Shown piece by piece: positions 40,479-48,499 of a stretch of 56,874 nt of DNA. The stretch comes from a virus. The position numbers were made by a program, and so were the translations under genes. The stretch is from IMG/VR virus record IMGVR_UViG_3300049491_000539, positions 1 to 56,874 of that record. One strand, given 5' to 3'. The notes beneath the pieces are model-generated. The model did no database searches and was not told where the DNA came from. It saw only the letters and a program-made list of their open reading frames with translations. How positions within the stretch are numbered: the stretch's first letter is position 1; each line of letters begins with the position of its first letter.

Positions 40479-41497
40479 TGCGGCCGGCATTCAAACTTCC
40501 TGAGTTGGTTGGGTTTGACAAAAAGCCTGATCTTAAAATTGCTTATGAGAACTCAGCGGCAGACGCCATTTATCACTGTCTCTTAAACGGCAATCCCATC
40601 CCAGATTGGGCGCGGCGCGAAGTCACGATGAACTGGCCATTTCACTTGCCAAAAGAGAAACAAACCACACTATTCACGCCGCAGGGAAATTCAACAAATG
40701 CTTGGCAAGCGTGGCAAAAGCCATTGGGAACTAATCTTGTTGAGATTCTTACCATGGCTTCTGGCGGGGCGGGTGGTTTAGGATTTGCTGCGGCGGCTGC
40801 AAGCGCACGCGGCGGCGGCGGGGGTGGTGGTTCAGGTTCGATGTCACGCCTGATCGTTCCGGCTGACCTACTCCCAGAAACACTTTACGTTCAGCCGGGT
40901 ATTCGTGGAATCGGGGCAGCTGGAACAACGAGCTACGTTTCATTGATGCCGCTAGTAACCACTCAAATTTTGCTGTGTATTGCTTTTGGCGGTGGCTTAG
41001 GTGGAACCGGAACAGCCGCAGCGGTTGGCGCGGCTGGTGCGGCTGGGGTCATTGCAACTGCGTCGACCTGCCCATACTCAACACTCGGCCTGTTCGTTTC
41101 GCTTTCGGGTCAAGCCGGTGGTGCTGGTGGTGCTATCGCTGGCGGCGCGGGGACAGCAGTTGCGTGGGGTGGCGTCGGAACTCTGAACAGCGGCGGCGCT
41201 GGTGGCGGCGGAACGACATCGGCTGACTTTGCTGGTGGCAACGTCGCTGGCTCAGGGTTTGTTCCAACAATAGTAGGTGGTTTGGCCGGATCAAATCCTG
41301 GTGGGGCGGGATTTGATCTCTTCGTTCCACCATCGTTCGCTGGCGGCGGCGGCGGCGGCTCGTCGAATGCGGGAACTGGTGGCGCAGGTGGTAACGCTGG
41401 CTACGGTTCTGGCGGCGGCGGTTCTGGCGCTGGGGTTGCCGCTGGAACGCGCTCGGAAGGTGGTGATGGTCTAATTTGGATCACTGCCATTAAATGA
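40478..41497 (+). CDS. Glycine-rich tail protein (possible adhesin)
   Basis: A 339-residue protein. A ~85-residue folded N-terminal region (PAFKLPELVGFDKKPDLKIAYE) leads into long glycine-rich blocks (e.g. ARGGGGGGGSGS, GGAGGAIAGGAGT, FAGGGGGGSSNAGTGG). The last residues are the typical ending GGDGLIWITAIK. Glycine-rich phage tip proteins such as gp38-type adhesins fold as packed polyglycine helices whose loops bind receptors. That role is inferred from composition and position after the fibre gene. Confidence 0.72.
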   Translation: MRPAFKLPELVGFDKKPDLKIAYENSAADAIYHCLLNGNPIPDWARREVTMNWPFHLPKEKQTTLFTPQGNSTNAWQAWQKPLGTNLVEILTMASGGAGGLGFAAAAASARGGGGGGGSGSMSRLIVPADLLPETLYVQPGIRGIGAAGTTSYVSLMPLVTTQILLCIAFGGGLGGTGTAAAVGAAGAAGVIATASTCPYSTLGLFVSLSGQAGGAGGAIAGGAGTAVAWGGVGTLNSGGAGGGGTTSADFAGGNVAGSGFVPTIVGGLAGSNPGGAGFDLFVPPSFAGGGGGGSSNAGTGGAGGNAGYGSGGGGSGAGVAAGTRSEGGDGLIWITAIK

Positions 41498-41520
41498 AAT
41501 TGATAGAAAAAGTTGGCAAA

Positions 41521-41534
41521 TCAACCATATGGTG
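41521..41534 (+). promoter_or_regulatory. TCAACCATATGGTG element (copy 3)
   Basis: A variant of the repeated late-region element, 36 bases before ATG 41570. It is the weakest case because an open frame runs across it. Confidence 0.35.
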
Positions 41535-41569
41535 GTAGCTACGGGCAACAATACGGAGGCACGGTTCTT

Positions 41570-41839
41570 ATGGCGAAGAAAACAAATGTCTTTTCAGTTA
41601 CATCGTCAGCGTGGACAGAAATATCCAGCGGACTCGCCAACGTCTTCGTCCAAGCTTCCAAAGTCGCGCCAGTCAGAATCGCTGTTGCTGAGGCATCGGG
41701 CGACCTGAGCACGTCTGACGGTCACATCATTGAGCGCAATCGAGAGGGCGGTATTCCGTTCTCCAATCTCGGCGCGACCCATAAAGTGTTTGCCCGTGCG
41801 TTTGGCGTCGACTCAGAAGTTACAGTCACGGCTTACTGA
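41570..41839 (+). CDS. Small phage structural protein
   Basis: An 89-residue protein (AKKTNVFSVTSSAWTEISSGLANVFVQASKVAPVRIAVAEA). I start it at ATG 41570, with GGAGG upstream, rather than an upstream TTG. Its beta-strand character resembles small capsid- or fibre-decorating proteins found before tail fibres. It overlaps the start of the next small gene (TGATG). The function is unknown. Confidence 0.6.
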   Translation: MAKKTNVFSVTSSAWTEISSGLANVFVQASKVAPVRIAVAEASGDLSTSDGHIIERNREGGIPFSNLGATHKVFARAFGVDSEVTVTAY

Positions 41840-41988
41840 TGTTTGAAAGAATGCTCATAGGTATCCGCTCAAAATTCATGCTGCGAAAGTCACTTCAATC
41901 TGGCGGTTCAAACCTGACGATGAACGGACTGACACTCCTACCGAATGAGTTTGTGACCTTCGCCGGAACACGCGTGATTATGGGATGA
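41839..41988 (+). CDS. Short 49-residue phage protein
   Basis: Starts at ATG 41839 within the preceding stop codon and ends at 41988, four bases before the next gene. Sequence: a basic first half (FERMLIGIRSKFMLRKSLQS) and second half GGSNLTMNGLTLLPNEFV. Tight coupling on both sides and the absence of gaps argue that it is real. The function is unknown. Confidence 0.6.
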   Translation: MFERMLIGIRSKFMLRKSLQSGGSNLTMNGLTLLPNEFVTFAGTRVIMG

Positions 41989-41992
41989 CCTG

Positions 41993-43726
41993 ATGGCTGA
42001 ACAGAACATCACCACATTCACTGAAAAGACGGTTCTGGACGGCACTGAGCTTCTGCCAATTTTGTCAGACCCATCGGGCACGCCGACGCCGAATTCAGTC
42101 ACAACACGCACTCTGGTTGACAAGGCTTTCAAAGCGCAGTCGCCAGCGCGGCAAACCATCGCGACACTCGTCGGCGACGAAGTTCTAACCGCCCGTAAAT
42201 CTGACGGGACGGTCGCAGAATTCACAAGTCAGAAGTTGGTTGATCTCGTTTCACCAGTGAATGGAGATCAGCTTTACACGTTGAGTGGGGACGAGACCAT
42301 CCGTGTGTCCGGCACGGATGGTCTCACGCATATTGTCGCCATGAAGGCTATTACACCTCACGCGGATCATACCAAGCCGCGACCGTTCTCAGGTCGTGTT
42401 CCTGTCTATCCAATTCGCGGCGTGCTTGATGTCATGTCTGACTCATCAGGCTACACAACAACCGTGCCGGCCGGCGGCGCAGTCACGAACATCACGGCTG
42501 ACGACGCCTATGGCACGAAGCAATGGCGCATGGTGACCGGTAATCTCGGCATCGGTTCATTCGCTGTCGTGCGGCGTAACGATAACGGTCGTCCAATCAA
42601 CACGACGGGACTTTGGGTTGGTGTTGACCTGATTTCCTCTGACCCTGACAAGATCAACGACATTCAGGTCTATCTGGGCAACACTGGTCTGACGGCGTTC
42701 TACAAGTGGAACAACATTCTTGGCAGTCAGTCGGTTCGACCGATTCAGTATGGCCGCAAGACGCGCATTTGCTTCCCTGTCGCTGTCTCAAACCTTGGGG
42801 CACTCGGTCACGCAAGCTCTGTAACGGGTTCACCAAACCTTGCGTCAATCAACGCTTGGCAGGTTCGGATTGATGACAAAGGTGCTGGCGCAGCTTACGT
42901 AACAATTGACCGGATATTCTTCTTCAAACCCACCATCGCCACGTCTGCTGTGTGCATGGACGACGGGTATCGTTCGTGGTGGGATTTGGGCAAACCGATC
43001 ATGGACAAATATGGTATCAGGTCAACGATTTATGCCATTCGTCTCTATCATGACTCGTCTCAGTCTGGGTTTTCTCAACCTTCAAACCGTTTGACTGAGG
43101 CACAACTACAGACGTTCGTCGAGCAAGGCCACGAACTCGGCTTTCACATGACCGGCAACAACGCTAAGGAAGATTTCTCGCCTTTAGAAGTTCACAATGA
43201 GATTAAAGCGTTCAAGAAATGGGCGAAGAATCGCTTCGGGTTTGACGTTCTGTCTGGCGCATATCCTGGCGGTGAGCAGGGTTACTTTGTTGGACCTAAC
43301 TATCCAGTTGGTCATCCTCAAGTCGGGCAGCCAAAACCTTTATGGGTATCAGGTGACGAGTTGAAGACCGTCAGAGATGTGTTCTCTGACCACTTCCCAT
43401 TTTCACGAACAATCGCCCGCGTCTCACCAGAGAGCTATCCAGCTGCCGACAACTCACTTTTGAAGTGCTTCCTATACCAATATGGTGAAGGTGTGTCCTA
43501 TACCACACCAGCAATAAATCAGAGTTACATCAACACGCTGGTCGCAACAGGCGGCGTTGGCGTCCATTCCTATCATGAACTGGTATCAGGAACTCCCGCC
43601 ACGGGTGTGACGACGCAGTATAACATCGCTGACTTTGAGGCGAACATGGCTTACATTGCCTCTCAGATTAATGCTGGCGTCATGGAGAGTTTGACGTTAC
43701 GTGAGGCGTTCGGTCGCGGCTTCTGA
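41993..43726 (+). CDS. Tail protein with polysaccharide deacetylase (NodB-like) domain
   Basis: A 577-residue protein. The first ~300 residues are tail-like beta domains (TFTEKTVLDGTELLPILSDPSG is a common fibre/spike N-terminus). Residues ~315-575 show NodB-fold motifs: AVCMDDGYRSWWDLGKPIMDKYGI (~319-, the TFDDG motif), GHELGFHMTGNN (~379-, the metal-His motif), GAYPGG (~421) and GVGVHSYHE (~520). The second His of the H-x3-H metal motif is replaced (FHMTGNN), so activity may be altered. It likely deacetylates a host surface polysaccharide during adsorption. Confidence 0.8.
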   Translation: MAEQNITTFTEKTVLDGTELLPILSDPSGTPTPNSVTTRTLVDKAFKAQSPARQTIATLVGDEVLTARKSDGTVAEFTSQKLVDLVSPVNGDQLYTLSGDETIRVSGTDGLTHIVAMKAITPHADHTKPRPFSGRVPVYPIRGVLDVMSDSSGYTTTVPAGGAVTNITADDAYGTKQWRMVTGNLGIGSFAVVRRNDNGRPINTTGLWVGVDLISSDPDKINDIQVYLGNTGLTAFYKWNNILGSQSVRPIQYGRKTRICFPVAVSNLGALGHASSVTGSPNLASINAWQVRIDDKGAGAAYVTIDRIFFFKPTIATSAVCMDDGYRSWWDLGKPIMDKYGIRSTIYAIRLYHDSSQSGFSQPSNRLTEAQLQTFVEQGHELGFHMTGNNAKEDFSPLEVHNEIKAFKKWAKNRFGFDVLSGAYPGGEQGYFVGPNYPVGHPQVGQPKPLWVSGDELKTVRDVFSDHFPFSRTIARVSPESYPAADNSLLKCFLYQYGEGVSYTTPAINQSYINTLVATGGVGVHSYHELVSGTPATGVTTQYNIADFEANMAYIASQINAGVMESLTLREAFGRGF

Positions 43727-43753
43727 CGATTCAAGTTTCTATTAGCCACGGAA

Positions 43754-43767
43754 TCAACTATATGGTG
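43754..43767 (+). promoter_or_regulatory. TCAACTATATGGTG element (copy 4)
   Basis: Lies 28 bases before the lysis cassette start. It sits inside a small inverted repeat, GAATCA...TGATTC (43751-43771). It may drive the lysis genes. Confidence 0.5.
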
Positions 43768-43794
43768 ATTCATCACTTATGTGGAGATCGCGTC

Positions 43795-44013
43795 ATGAAG
43801 CTGCTTTGGAACTGGAAGCTCGTTCTTCTTCACGCTTGGAGCGTGAGATTGATGGTTCTTGCCGCAATCCTCTCAGGCGTGGAAGTGGCACTACCCCTCA
43901 TTGATGGGTTGTTTGAAGTCCCTCGCGGCATTTTTGCAACACTGACGGCGGTCGTGACTATCGCGGCGTTCATTAGTCGTTTCGTTGTTCAAACCAACAT
44001 TCCGGAGAAGTGA
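43795..44013 (+). CDS. Holin-like small membrane protein
   Basis: A 72-residue protein with two hydrophobic segments (LMVLAAILSGVEVALPLI; GIFATLTAVVTIAAFISRFVV) and a charged start. GGAG precedes ATG 43795. It stands just before the lysozyme gene. The pattern WSVRLMVLAAILSGVEVALPLIDG is common in alphaproteobacterial phages at this place. It probably forms the membrane lesion or depolarises the membrane at lysis. Confidence 0.7.
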   Translation: MKLLWNWKLVLLHAWSVRLMVLAAILSGVEVALPLIDGLFEVPRGIFATLTAVVTIAAFISRFVVQTNIPEK

Positions 44014-44014
44014 A

Positions 44015-44479
44015 ATGGCTGTATCGCGGATGAAGCGCAACGCTGGTTTGGCAGCTGCCGCAATCGCACTGGTTGGTTCATTTGAAGGTCTGCGCACATA
44101 CGCTTACCGTGACCCTATTGGTATTCCAACTGTGTGCTTCGGCGAAACCCGTGGCGTCAAGATGGGCGACAAGCATAGTGTGGCCGAGTGCAAGAATATG
44201 CTGGGGACGCGACTGATCGAGTTTGAAACCGGCATGACACGCTGCATGATCAATCCAGCAGCCGTCCCCAACGGCGCATATACTGCCTTCCTGTCATTCA
44301 CATACAACGTCGGCACAGGCGCGTTCTGCAAGTCCACCCTAAACAAGAAACTCAATGCCGGTGATCTACGCGGCGCTTGCAACGAGCTTCTGAAATGGGA
44401 CCGTGCGGGTGGCATCCGTTTGCCAGGTCTGACTAATCGCCGCCGCGCCGAACAGAAGCTGTGTCTGGGTGGCGTTTGA
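44015..44479 (+). CDS. Endolysin, GH24 lysozyme (probable SAR type)
   Basis: A 154-residue T4/P21-type muramidase. Catalytic Glu is in GSFEGLRTYAYRD (~25) and the Thr/Asp region is GIPTVCFGET. The N-terminal stretch AGLAAAAIALVGSF is weakly hydrophobic and Gly/Ala-rich, as in signal-arrest-release endolysins that are exported without a holin-sized hole. GGAG precedes ATG 44015. It overlaps the i-spanin start (TGATG). Confidence 0.88.
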   Translation: MAVSRMKRNAGLAAAAIALVGSFEGLRTYAYRDPIGIPTVCFGETRGVKMGDKHSVAECKNMLGTRLIEFETGMTRCMINPAAVPNGAYTAFLSFTYNVGTGAFCKSTLNKKLNAGDLRGACNELLKWDRAGGIRLPGLTNRRRAEQKLCLGGV

Positions 44480-44901
44480 TGATCGCGCTTGTCGTCAAAG
44501 CACTAAAGTCACTTTTGTCAGTCCTGATGACCGTTCTGCCAATCCCACTCGGCCTGATATTAGCAGCTGGATTGTGGATTCATTTCGACAAGAATTCAGC
44601 GATTCGCACAGCTGTTGACCAAGCTATTTTCAAACTTGTGGCAGGAGCGCAAATTGATGCCGCGAATTCCAAGATTGAAGCTGAAAAAACCTTGAGGCTT
44701 TTCGTCCAAGGCCAGCTGACCGAGCAGCGTCGTCAGACGGCGGAAATCCAGAAATCAAATCAATCGTTCGCCGAGCGGCTGTCAAAAGCTGAACTCGATC
44801 GAGAGAGCCTTTCCCAGGAGCTTGATGATGTTCTCACAAAACCGACGCCAGCTGGTTGCTCTGTTGATGATCGTCTCATTGAGCGGCTGCGCAGCAAATG
44901 A
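44479..44901 (+). CDS. i-spanin (Rz-like)
   Basis: A 140-residue protein with an N-terminal membrane anchor (LLSVLMTVLPIPLGLILAAGLWIHF) and a periplasmic coiled coil (AANSKIEAEKTLRLFVQGQLTEQRRQTAEIQKSN). The lysozyme stop overlaps its ATG. The o-spanin gene starts inside its 3' end in another frame, the classic Rz/Rz1 nesting. It joins the inner membrane to the outer-membrane lipoprotein at the last step of lysis. Confidence 0.82.
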   Translation: MIALVVKALKSLLSVLMTVLPIPLGLILAAGLWIHFDKNSAIRTAVDQAIFKLVAGAQIDAANSKIEAEKTLRLFVQGQLTEQRRQTAEIQKSNQSFAERLSKAELDRESLSQELDDVLTKPTPAGCSVDDRLIERLRSK

Positions 44902-45178
44902 GACTCTGAGGAAAGCAGAGATAGAGAAGTCGAACGCAAATGCAGCATTTGATGCGCTTATTGTCGCCAAAGATGAATTGAATCAGGCGAAGCAATTTCC
45001 TGAACAACCGCCAGATTGCAAGAAGAATGAAAAGTCTGGCGTAAAACTAAATGACCGGCTTGACGCCGCTGTCATCAAATATGACCGCGCCCTCTCAGCC
45101 GCAAATGCACGAAGTTCAAGGTGCTCGGAGTGGTATGATGCAACACGCAACGGGATCGCTGCTGATGTCAGAAAATAA
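44825..45178 (+). CDS. o-spanin lipoprotein (Rz1-like)
   Basis: A 117-residue protein with a lipoprotein signal peptide and lipobox LSGC (Cys ~22). AGGAG lies just upstream of ATG 44825/44828. It overlaps the i-spanin gene by 77 bases in a different frame. The mature part contains a helical segment and QFPEQPPDCKK, recalling the Pro-rich stretch of Rz1 proteins. It is longer than lambda Rz1. Confidence 0.8.
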   Translation: MMFSQNRRQLVALLMIVSLSGCAANETLRKAEIEKSNANAAFDALIVAKDELNQAKQFPEQPPDCKKNEKSGVKLNDRLDAAVIKYDRALSAANARSSRCSEWYDATRNGIAADVRK

Positions 45179-45530
45179 CCTAAACACACTGTTCGAGGTC
45201 ATTGGCGGTTTGAAGGAATCTGTCGACGGTATCAAGGACACTTTGGTTCGGCACGAGAAGCGCAGCGTTGACGACGCTCGTTTGGCCTCAGATCACAGAG
45301 CGGTCGTTCACCGTCGAATTGATGAAGTGTCTCGTGAGCTTGGAACAATTCACGGCGATATGAAGATGTTCAAGGAAGACCTCACAGACGCCAAGACCGT
45401 CACGGATGAAGTGAAACAGTGGAAGCAGCGCGGGGTAGGTGCTCTATTTGTCGCTGGCTTGACAGGAAGTGCATTCACGGCCGGCATTATCTATTTCTGG
45501 GAAGCGCTCTTGAAGACACTCAGACTCTAG
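45165..45530 (+). CDS. DUF1515-like membrane protein
   Basis: A 121-residue protein. The soluble helical part (SVDGIKDTLVRHEKRSVDDARLASDHRAVVHRRIDEVS) is typical of DUF1515, an alphaproteobacterial phage family, with one C-terminal membrane segment (ALFVAGLTGSAFTAGIIYFW). I choose ATG 45165; upstream frame is overlapped by the o-spanin. It ends in the hairpin at 45502. It may be an extra holin or antiholin; the function is not established. Confidence 0.75.
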   Translation: MSENNLNTLFEVIGGLKESVDGIKDTLVRHEKRSVDDARLASDHRAVVHRRIDEVSRELGTIHGDMKMFKEDLTDAKTVTDEVKQWKQRGVGALFVAGLTGSAFTAGIIYFWEALLKTLRL

Positions 45531-45544
45531 CTTCAAGAGCGCTT
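45502..45544. terminator. Perfect 14-bp inverted repeat between convergent operons
   Basis: Arms 45502-45515 and 45531-45544, loop 15. It overlaps the end of the last plus-strand late gene and faces the minus-strand gene ending at 45550. A bidirectional terminator is likely, although neither side has a long U-tract. Confidence 0.65.
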
Positions 45545-45549
45545 CTCTA

Positions 45550-45804
45550 TCACTGCATTGTAGCAACGCCGATTGCTGTTAGAAACCCAGCCTCGATACC
45601 ATTTATTTTCTTCTTCGCCGACATGGCGTAGATCACCTGTGACAAGAGTAATGGGTTGTTGTCAGTCTTCATCTTGATTACCAGCTGAGACGCATACTCA
45701 CGCCCCGTCGTGCAATCAGCAGCCCAATCTCCGGTATTGTTCACGCTCCAATAATCGCTGATCTTGTCTCCAAATTTAGAAATAAAGCCCAATTCGTTCT
45801 TCAT
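45550..45804 (-). CDS. Small minus-strand protein of unknown function
   Basis: An 84-residue protein (KNELGFISKFGDKISDYWSVNNTGDWAADCTTGREYASQLV). It has GAGGG upstream of ATG 45804, an aromatic-rich N-terminal half and a basic SAKKKING near the end. It lies alone between the late operon's terminator and the methyltransferase gene, with a 100-base leader containing a TTAAC/GTTAA inverted repeat (45888-45904). An isolated gene in this slot could be expressed in the lysogen; no family is recognised. Confidence 0.6.
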   Translation of the reverse strand: MKNELGFISKFGDKISDYWSVNNTGDWAADCTTGREYASQLVIKMKTDNNPLLLSQVIYAMSAKKKINGIEAGFLTAIGVATMQ

Positions 45805-45904
45805 GACGCCCTCATACTTCTTCTAGTTGCGTGTGGTGTAAACGGCTGTTTCAGTTAAATTTGTAACTATTTCTCAAGCCAAATCTTAACTAAAACGGTT
45901 AATT

Positions 45905-47299
45905 TCAGTCGGTATTTATGAAAAGTTGATAGAAATCGGCTGCAATGGTTGATTGAATATTACGGAAGCGGTTACGTATTGCTTGCGCGTAAGGAGCTTC
46001 CTTCTCAACCAAAATGCAGTTGAAGCCCTCATTGATACAGGCTTGAGCCGTCGTTCCTGAACCGCCAAACAGGTCCAGAACCGTGCCTCCTTTTGGTGTC
46101 ACCAGACGACATAAGTGACTTATCAAAGCGACGGGCTTCACAGTCGGATGACCTGTTCCGGCGCGGTCTTCCTTCGACGCCTTCTTCGAGTAGATCACTG
46201 GGTCAGCATCTTGCGGGAAGCAGTTGAAATATCGTGCTGCGCTGCCGTCGTCAGTGCGGCGTTGACCAGGCTTCATCGCGAAATTGGTTGAACCAACATC
46301 ATCATACCGGCGCTCGGCTGACTCTTCGTTGTCCCGTGTGCTCTTCTTCCCGCCACTGTTAGACTGAGGGAAGCACGCGAGCACTACATCGGACCCATCA
46401 TGAGCAAGACCTGCCGGCCAACGTCCTTTCTCGCTCGGTATAACGACTCGACGGTTTTCCTCACGCGGGAAAATGTTGCCACCGTTCCCGCCGTTGATCG
46501 ACTGACGCAGGTGCGGATTGTCAGCGAGGTTCCCGCCGTTCACAGTGATTGGTTCAACACGGCAGCCGTCAATGTTGATCGCGCCGACACCGTGTTTCAT
46601 GACGTTGGCGTAGCCGGTCTTCTCAGAGAACGGTTTCTGCGCCATGTAGATCGGCTCGACGGCCGGCTTCTCGGCCTGTGTGCCGTAATACCAACCATCC
46701 CACTTTTTGGCTTCCTCTGAGGTTGCCTCAGTGATCTCTTGAATCATACGGTCGCCGTTACCCCGACCATAGCTGTCTCCGCGCATGTCTGGACCAACGT
46801 CCGGATGGCCCAATACTTTGCGGTTCACACCAAGCGCCTTATCAATTCCTCGTGAAACAGAATGAGCTTTGGGCATCCCTGAGCCGAACACCCACGTCTT
46901 GAACGGGTGCATGATGAAACCGGCTGTCTCCATGGCGCACGCTTGCCAGTGACCGGTTCTCGGCGACGAGAATGCCAGCACGTAAGCGCCGGGTAACAAG
47001 ACCTGATAGACGAGCTTCCAGAATTCAGAGTCTTGAGTGATGCGTGTCCCGTCGTCATCGGCGGCATCCCACTTCTGACCCATGAAACCCTTCGACTGGC
47101 GCGTGAAGCGACCGTCAGTGCCATACTTGACAGCCGCGTAACCTTTCTTACCAAAGCGCTTGACGACGCTGTCAAGGAAATACGGTGGGTCAAACACAGC
47201 CGACTCAACCATTTCCCCGCGCTCGATCATAGCGACAAGAACGTCACGGCAATCAGCTTCATAGAAGGTCACACCACGCGCAATTAATTCAGGCCGCAT
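45905..47299 (-). CDS. DNA methyltransferase, beta class (N6-adenine or N4-cytosine)
   Basis: A 464-residue enzyme with motif IV first (VFDPPYFLD, ~36-44) and motif I near the end (VLDLFGGSGTT, ~413-423), the circular permutation of beta-class MTases such as CcrM. The middle holds a long recognition segment (GAINIDGCRVEP, GRWPAGLAHDGSDVV) and TGHPTVKP before motif I, typical of phage modification methylases. It is not a close CcrM copy by eye. ATG 47299 overlaps the preceding stop. It is the last gene of an operon with GapR and GcrA. Target sequence unknown; host restriction evasion or promoter methylation are both possible. Confidence 0.85.
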   Translation of the reverse strand: MRPELIARGVTFYEADCRDVLVAMIERGEMVESAVFDPPYFLDSVVKRFGKKGYAAVKYGTDGRFTRQSKGFMGQKWDAADDDGTRITQDSEFWKLVYQVLLPGAYVLAFSSPRTGHWQACAMETAGFIMHPFKTWVFGSGMPKAHSVSRGIDKALGVNRKVLGHPDVGPDMRGDSYGRGNGDRMIQEITEATSEEAKKWDGWYYGTQAEKPAVEPIYMAQKPFSEKTGYANVMKHGVGAINIDGCRVEPITVNGGNLADNPHLRQSINGGNGGNIFPREENRRVVIPSEKGRWPAGLAHDGSDVVLACFPQSNSGGKKSTRDNEESAERRYDDVGSTNFAMKPGQRRTDDGSAARYFNCFPQDADPVIYSKKASKEDRAGTGHPTVKPVALISHLCRLVTPKGGTVLDLFGGSGTTAQACINEGFNCILVEKEAPYAQAIRNRFRNIQSTIAADFYQLFINTD

Positions 47300-47502
47300 C
47301 ACAAATCTCCGTCGTGGCGCATGGCCCGTAAAATTGATTTCCGCATGGCCTGTTCAGGGTCATGATCGTGAATGATGCCGGTGCTCTCGAACGGCGCGAG
47401 CCTGACTTCACATGAATAGGGTCCACCCTCCGCACCGATTAGCGTGATGCTACGAATGTGTTTCTTTGACCTGAGTTCGCGCAAAAGCTCGGAGATGTTC
47501 AT
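47299..47502 (-). CDS. Small protein preceding the methyltransferase
   Basis: A 67-residue protein (NISELLRELRSKKHIRSITLIGAEGGPYSCEVRLAPFESTGI, then ILRAMRHDGDL). ATG 47502 overlaps the stop of a short membrane peptide, and its stop overlaps the methyltransferase start. The compact alpha-beta pattern is unrecognised. Strict coupling suggests production in balance with its neighbours. Confidence 0.62.
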   Translation of the reverse strand: MNISELLRELRSKKHIRSITLIGAEGGPYSCEVRLAPFESTGIIHDHDPEQAMRKSILRAMRHDGDL

Positions 47503-47603
47503 GATGCTGAGATGGTTGCGATAGCGATGTAGAGAACCGCCCAGATCATCCCGACCAATAAAAAAGCAGCGGTCACAAACAAGAGGAACGCGATTTGCTT
47601 CAT
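47499..47603 (-). CDS. 34-residue single-pass membrane peptide
   Basis: Starts at ATG 47603 overlapping the GapR stop (TGATG) and ends overlapping the next ATG. Sequence KQIAFLLFVTAAFLLVGMIW then AVLYIAIATISAS is almost wholly hydrophobic, one membrane helix. Being precisely tiled between two coupled genes argues it is translated. The function is unknown. Confidence 0.6.
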   Translation of the reverse strand: MKQIAFLLFVTAAFLLVGMIWAVLYIAIATISAS

Positions 47604-47881
47604 CACGCCATTCCCAACGCGTGCATATACAAATCAAGGATCGTCTCTTCCTCTTGACGAGTTGCCTGATCCTTCTTGCGCAGCCGAACGATGGTTCGCG
47701 CCGCCTTCGTGTCAAACCCCACCCCTTTCATCTCAGCGTAGACTTCCTTGATGTCATCGCTGATAGTCTTCTTGTCTTCCTCAAGCAGTTCGATGCGCTC
47801 GATGAAGGCGCGCAGCTGACCAGCCGCAACCGTGCTTGAATTCTCGCCGCCCATCAGGTCACTATCATCTCGATCTGACAT
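47603..47881 (-). CDS. GapR-like nucleoid protein (DUF2312)
   Basis: A 92-residue protein matching GapR/DUF2312 closely: [54 protein letters not shown] and [12 protein letters not shown]. GapR binds overtwisted DNA ahead of replication and transcription and is needed for normal cell-cycle progression in Caulobacter. ATG 47881 has AGGGA upstream; a GTG at 47896 is less likely. A palindrome variant lies at 47893-47907. The phage copy may support phage replication or compete with the host protein. Confidence 0.88.
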   Translation of the reverse strand: MSDRDDSDLMGGENSSTVAAGQLRAFIERIELLEEDKKTISDDIKEVYAEMKGVGFDTKAARTIVRLRKKDQATRQEEETILDLYMHALGMA

Positions 47882-47892
47882 TGGTTGTCCCT

Positions 47893-47907
47893 TCACTGAA
47901 TAGTTGA
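47893..47907. promoter_or_regulatory. Operator variant TCACT-GAATA-GTTGA before gapR
   Basis: Same TCACT-N5-GTTGA form as at 53204, 55278 and (inverted) 14055. It sits between the HD phosphohydrolase stop (47909) and the GapR start. Confidence 0.45.
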
Positions 47908-47908
47908 T

Positions 47909-48499
47909 TCAACAGTCAAGCATTGCCTGACAAAGCTCGTTGTATGCGTCCATGAACATGCTTCTGGCGAGTTCAGGCATCCATCCGCCGATGTGGATTC
48001 CAAGAGGCTTTCCAGTGACACAGATATAGTCCTCAGTCGGGCGCATGAGCGCTGCCCATTCGTCGAAGATAATCCGGTCATCCACGTCCTTGATGAGATC
48101 ATTCATGATAAACGGAAGCTCGAACCGCTCCATAAACAAACGGCTGATCTGGTCGTCCTTACCACGGAAGTAGCTCATTCCGACTTGATGCTTGATGGGT
48201 CTGCAAACGTCGCCAATCACATATTCTGGACCGTCATGAAGCAGCGCAACCATCATCACGACCACATCGTCATGACTGAATTTTGCGGTCGCGCCGATGA
48301 GGTTTCTGATCTGCCGCTTGACCTGGCGGAAGACGTAAACGCTGTGCTCGGCTACTGAATAGAATTTGTTCGTCGCGCCGTTGTAACGGCAGATCATGGA
48401 AAGATGATGCGCCACGTCATCAATGACGATCATCTCGGCCGTCGGATTGATGAGGTCAAACTTGACGCCGCTACGGGTCATCATCCAATTCGTGCTCAT
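47909..48499 (-). CDS. HD-domain phosphohydrolase (YfbR-like nucleotidase)
   Basis: A 196-residue HD-fold protein: YSVAEHSVYV (first His), ALLHDGPEYVIGDV (HD), and a later VDDRIIFDEW. The arrangement is that of phage and bacterial YfbR-type 5'-deoxynucleotidases, which adjust dNTP pools. It starts with ATG 48499, overlapping the GcrA stop. It may remodel nucleotides during infection. The substrate is inferred. Confidence 0.8.
   Translation of the reverse strand: MSTNWMMTRSGVKFDLINPTAEMIVIDDVAHHLSMICRYNGATNKFYSVAEHSVYVFRQVKRQIRNLIGATAKFSHDDVVVMMVALLHDGPEYVIGDVCRPIKHQVGMSYFRGKDDQISRLFMERFELPFIMNDLIKDVDDRIIFDEWAALMRPTEDYICVTGKPLGIHIGGWMPELARSMFMDAYNELCQAMLDC

Noticed and set aside
45905-47299. 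Calling the methyltransferase CcrM
   Set aside because: It shares the beta-class motif order with CcrM, but its N-terminal and recognition regions look like general phage modification methylases, so GANTC specificity is not claimed.
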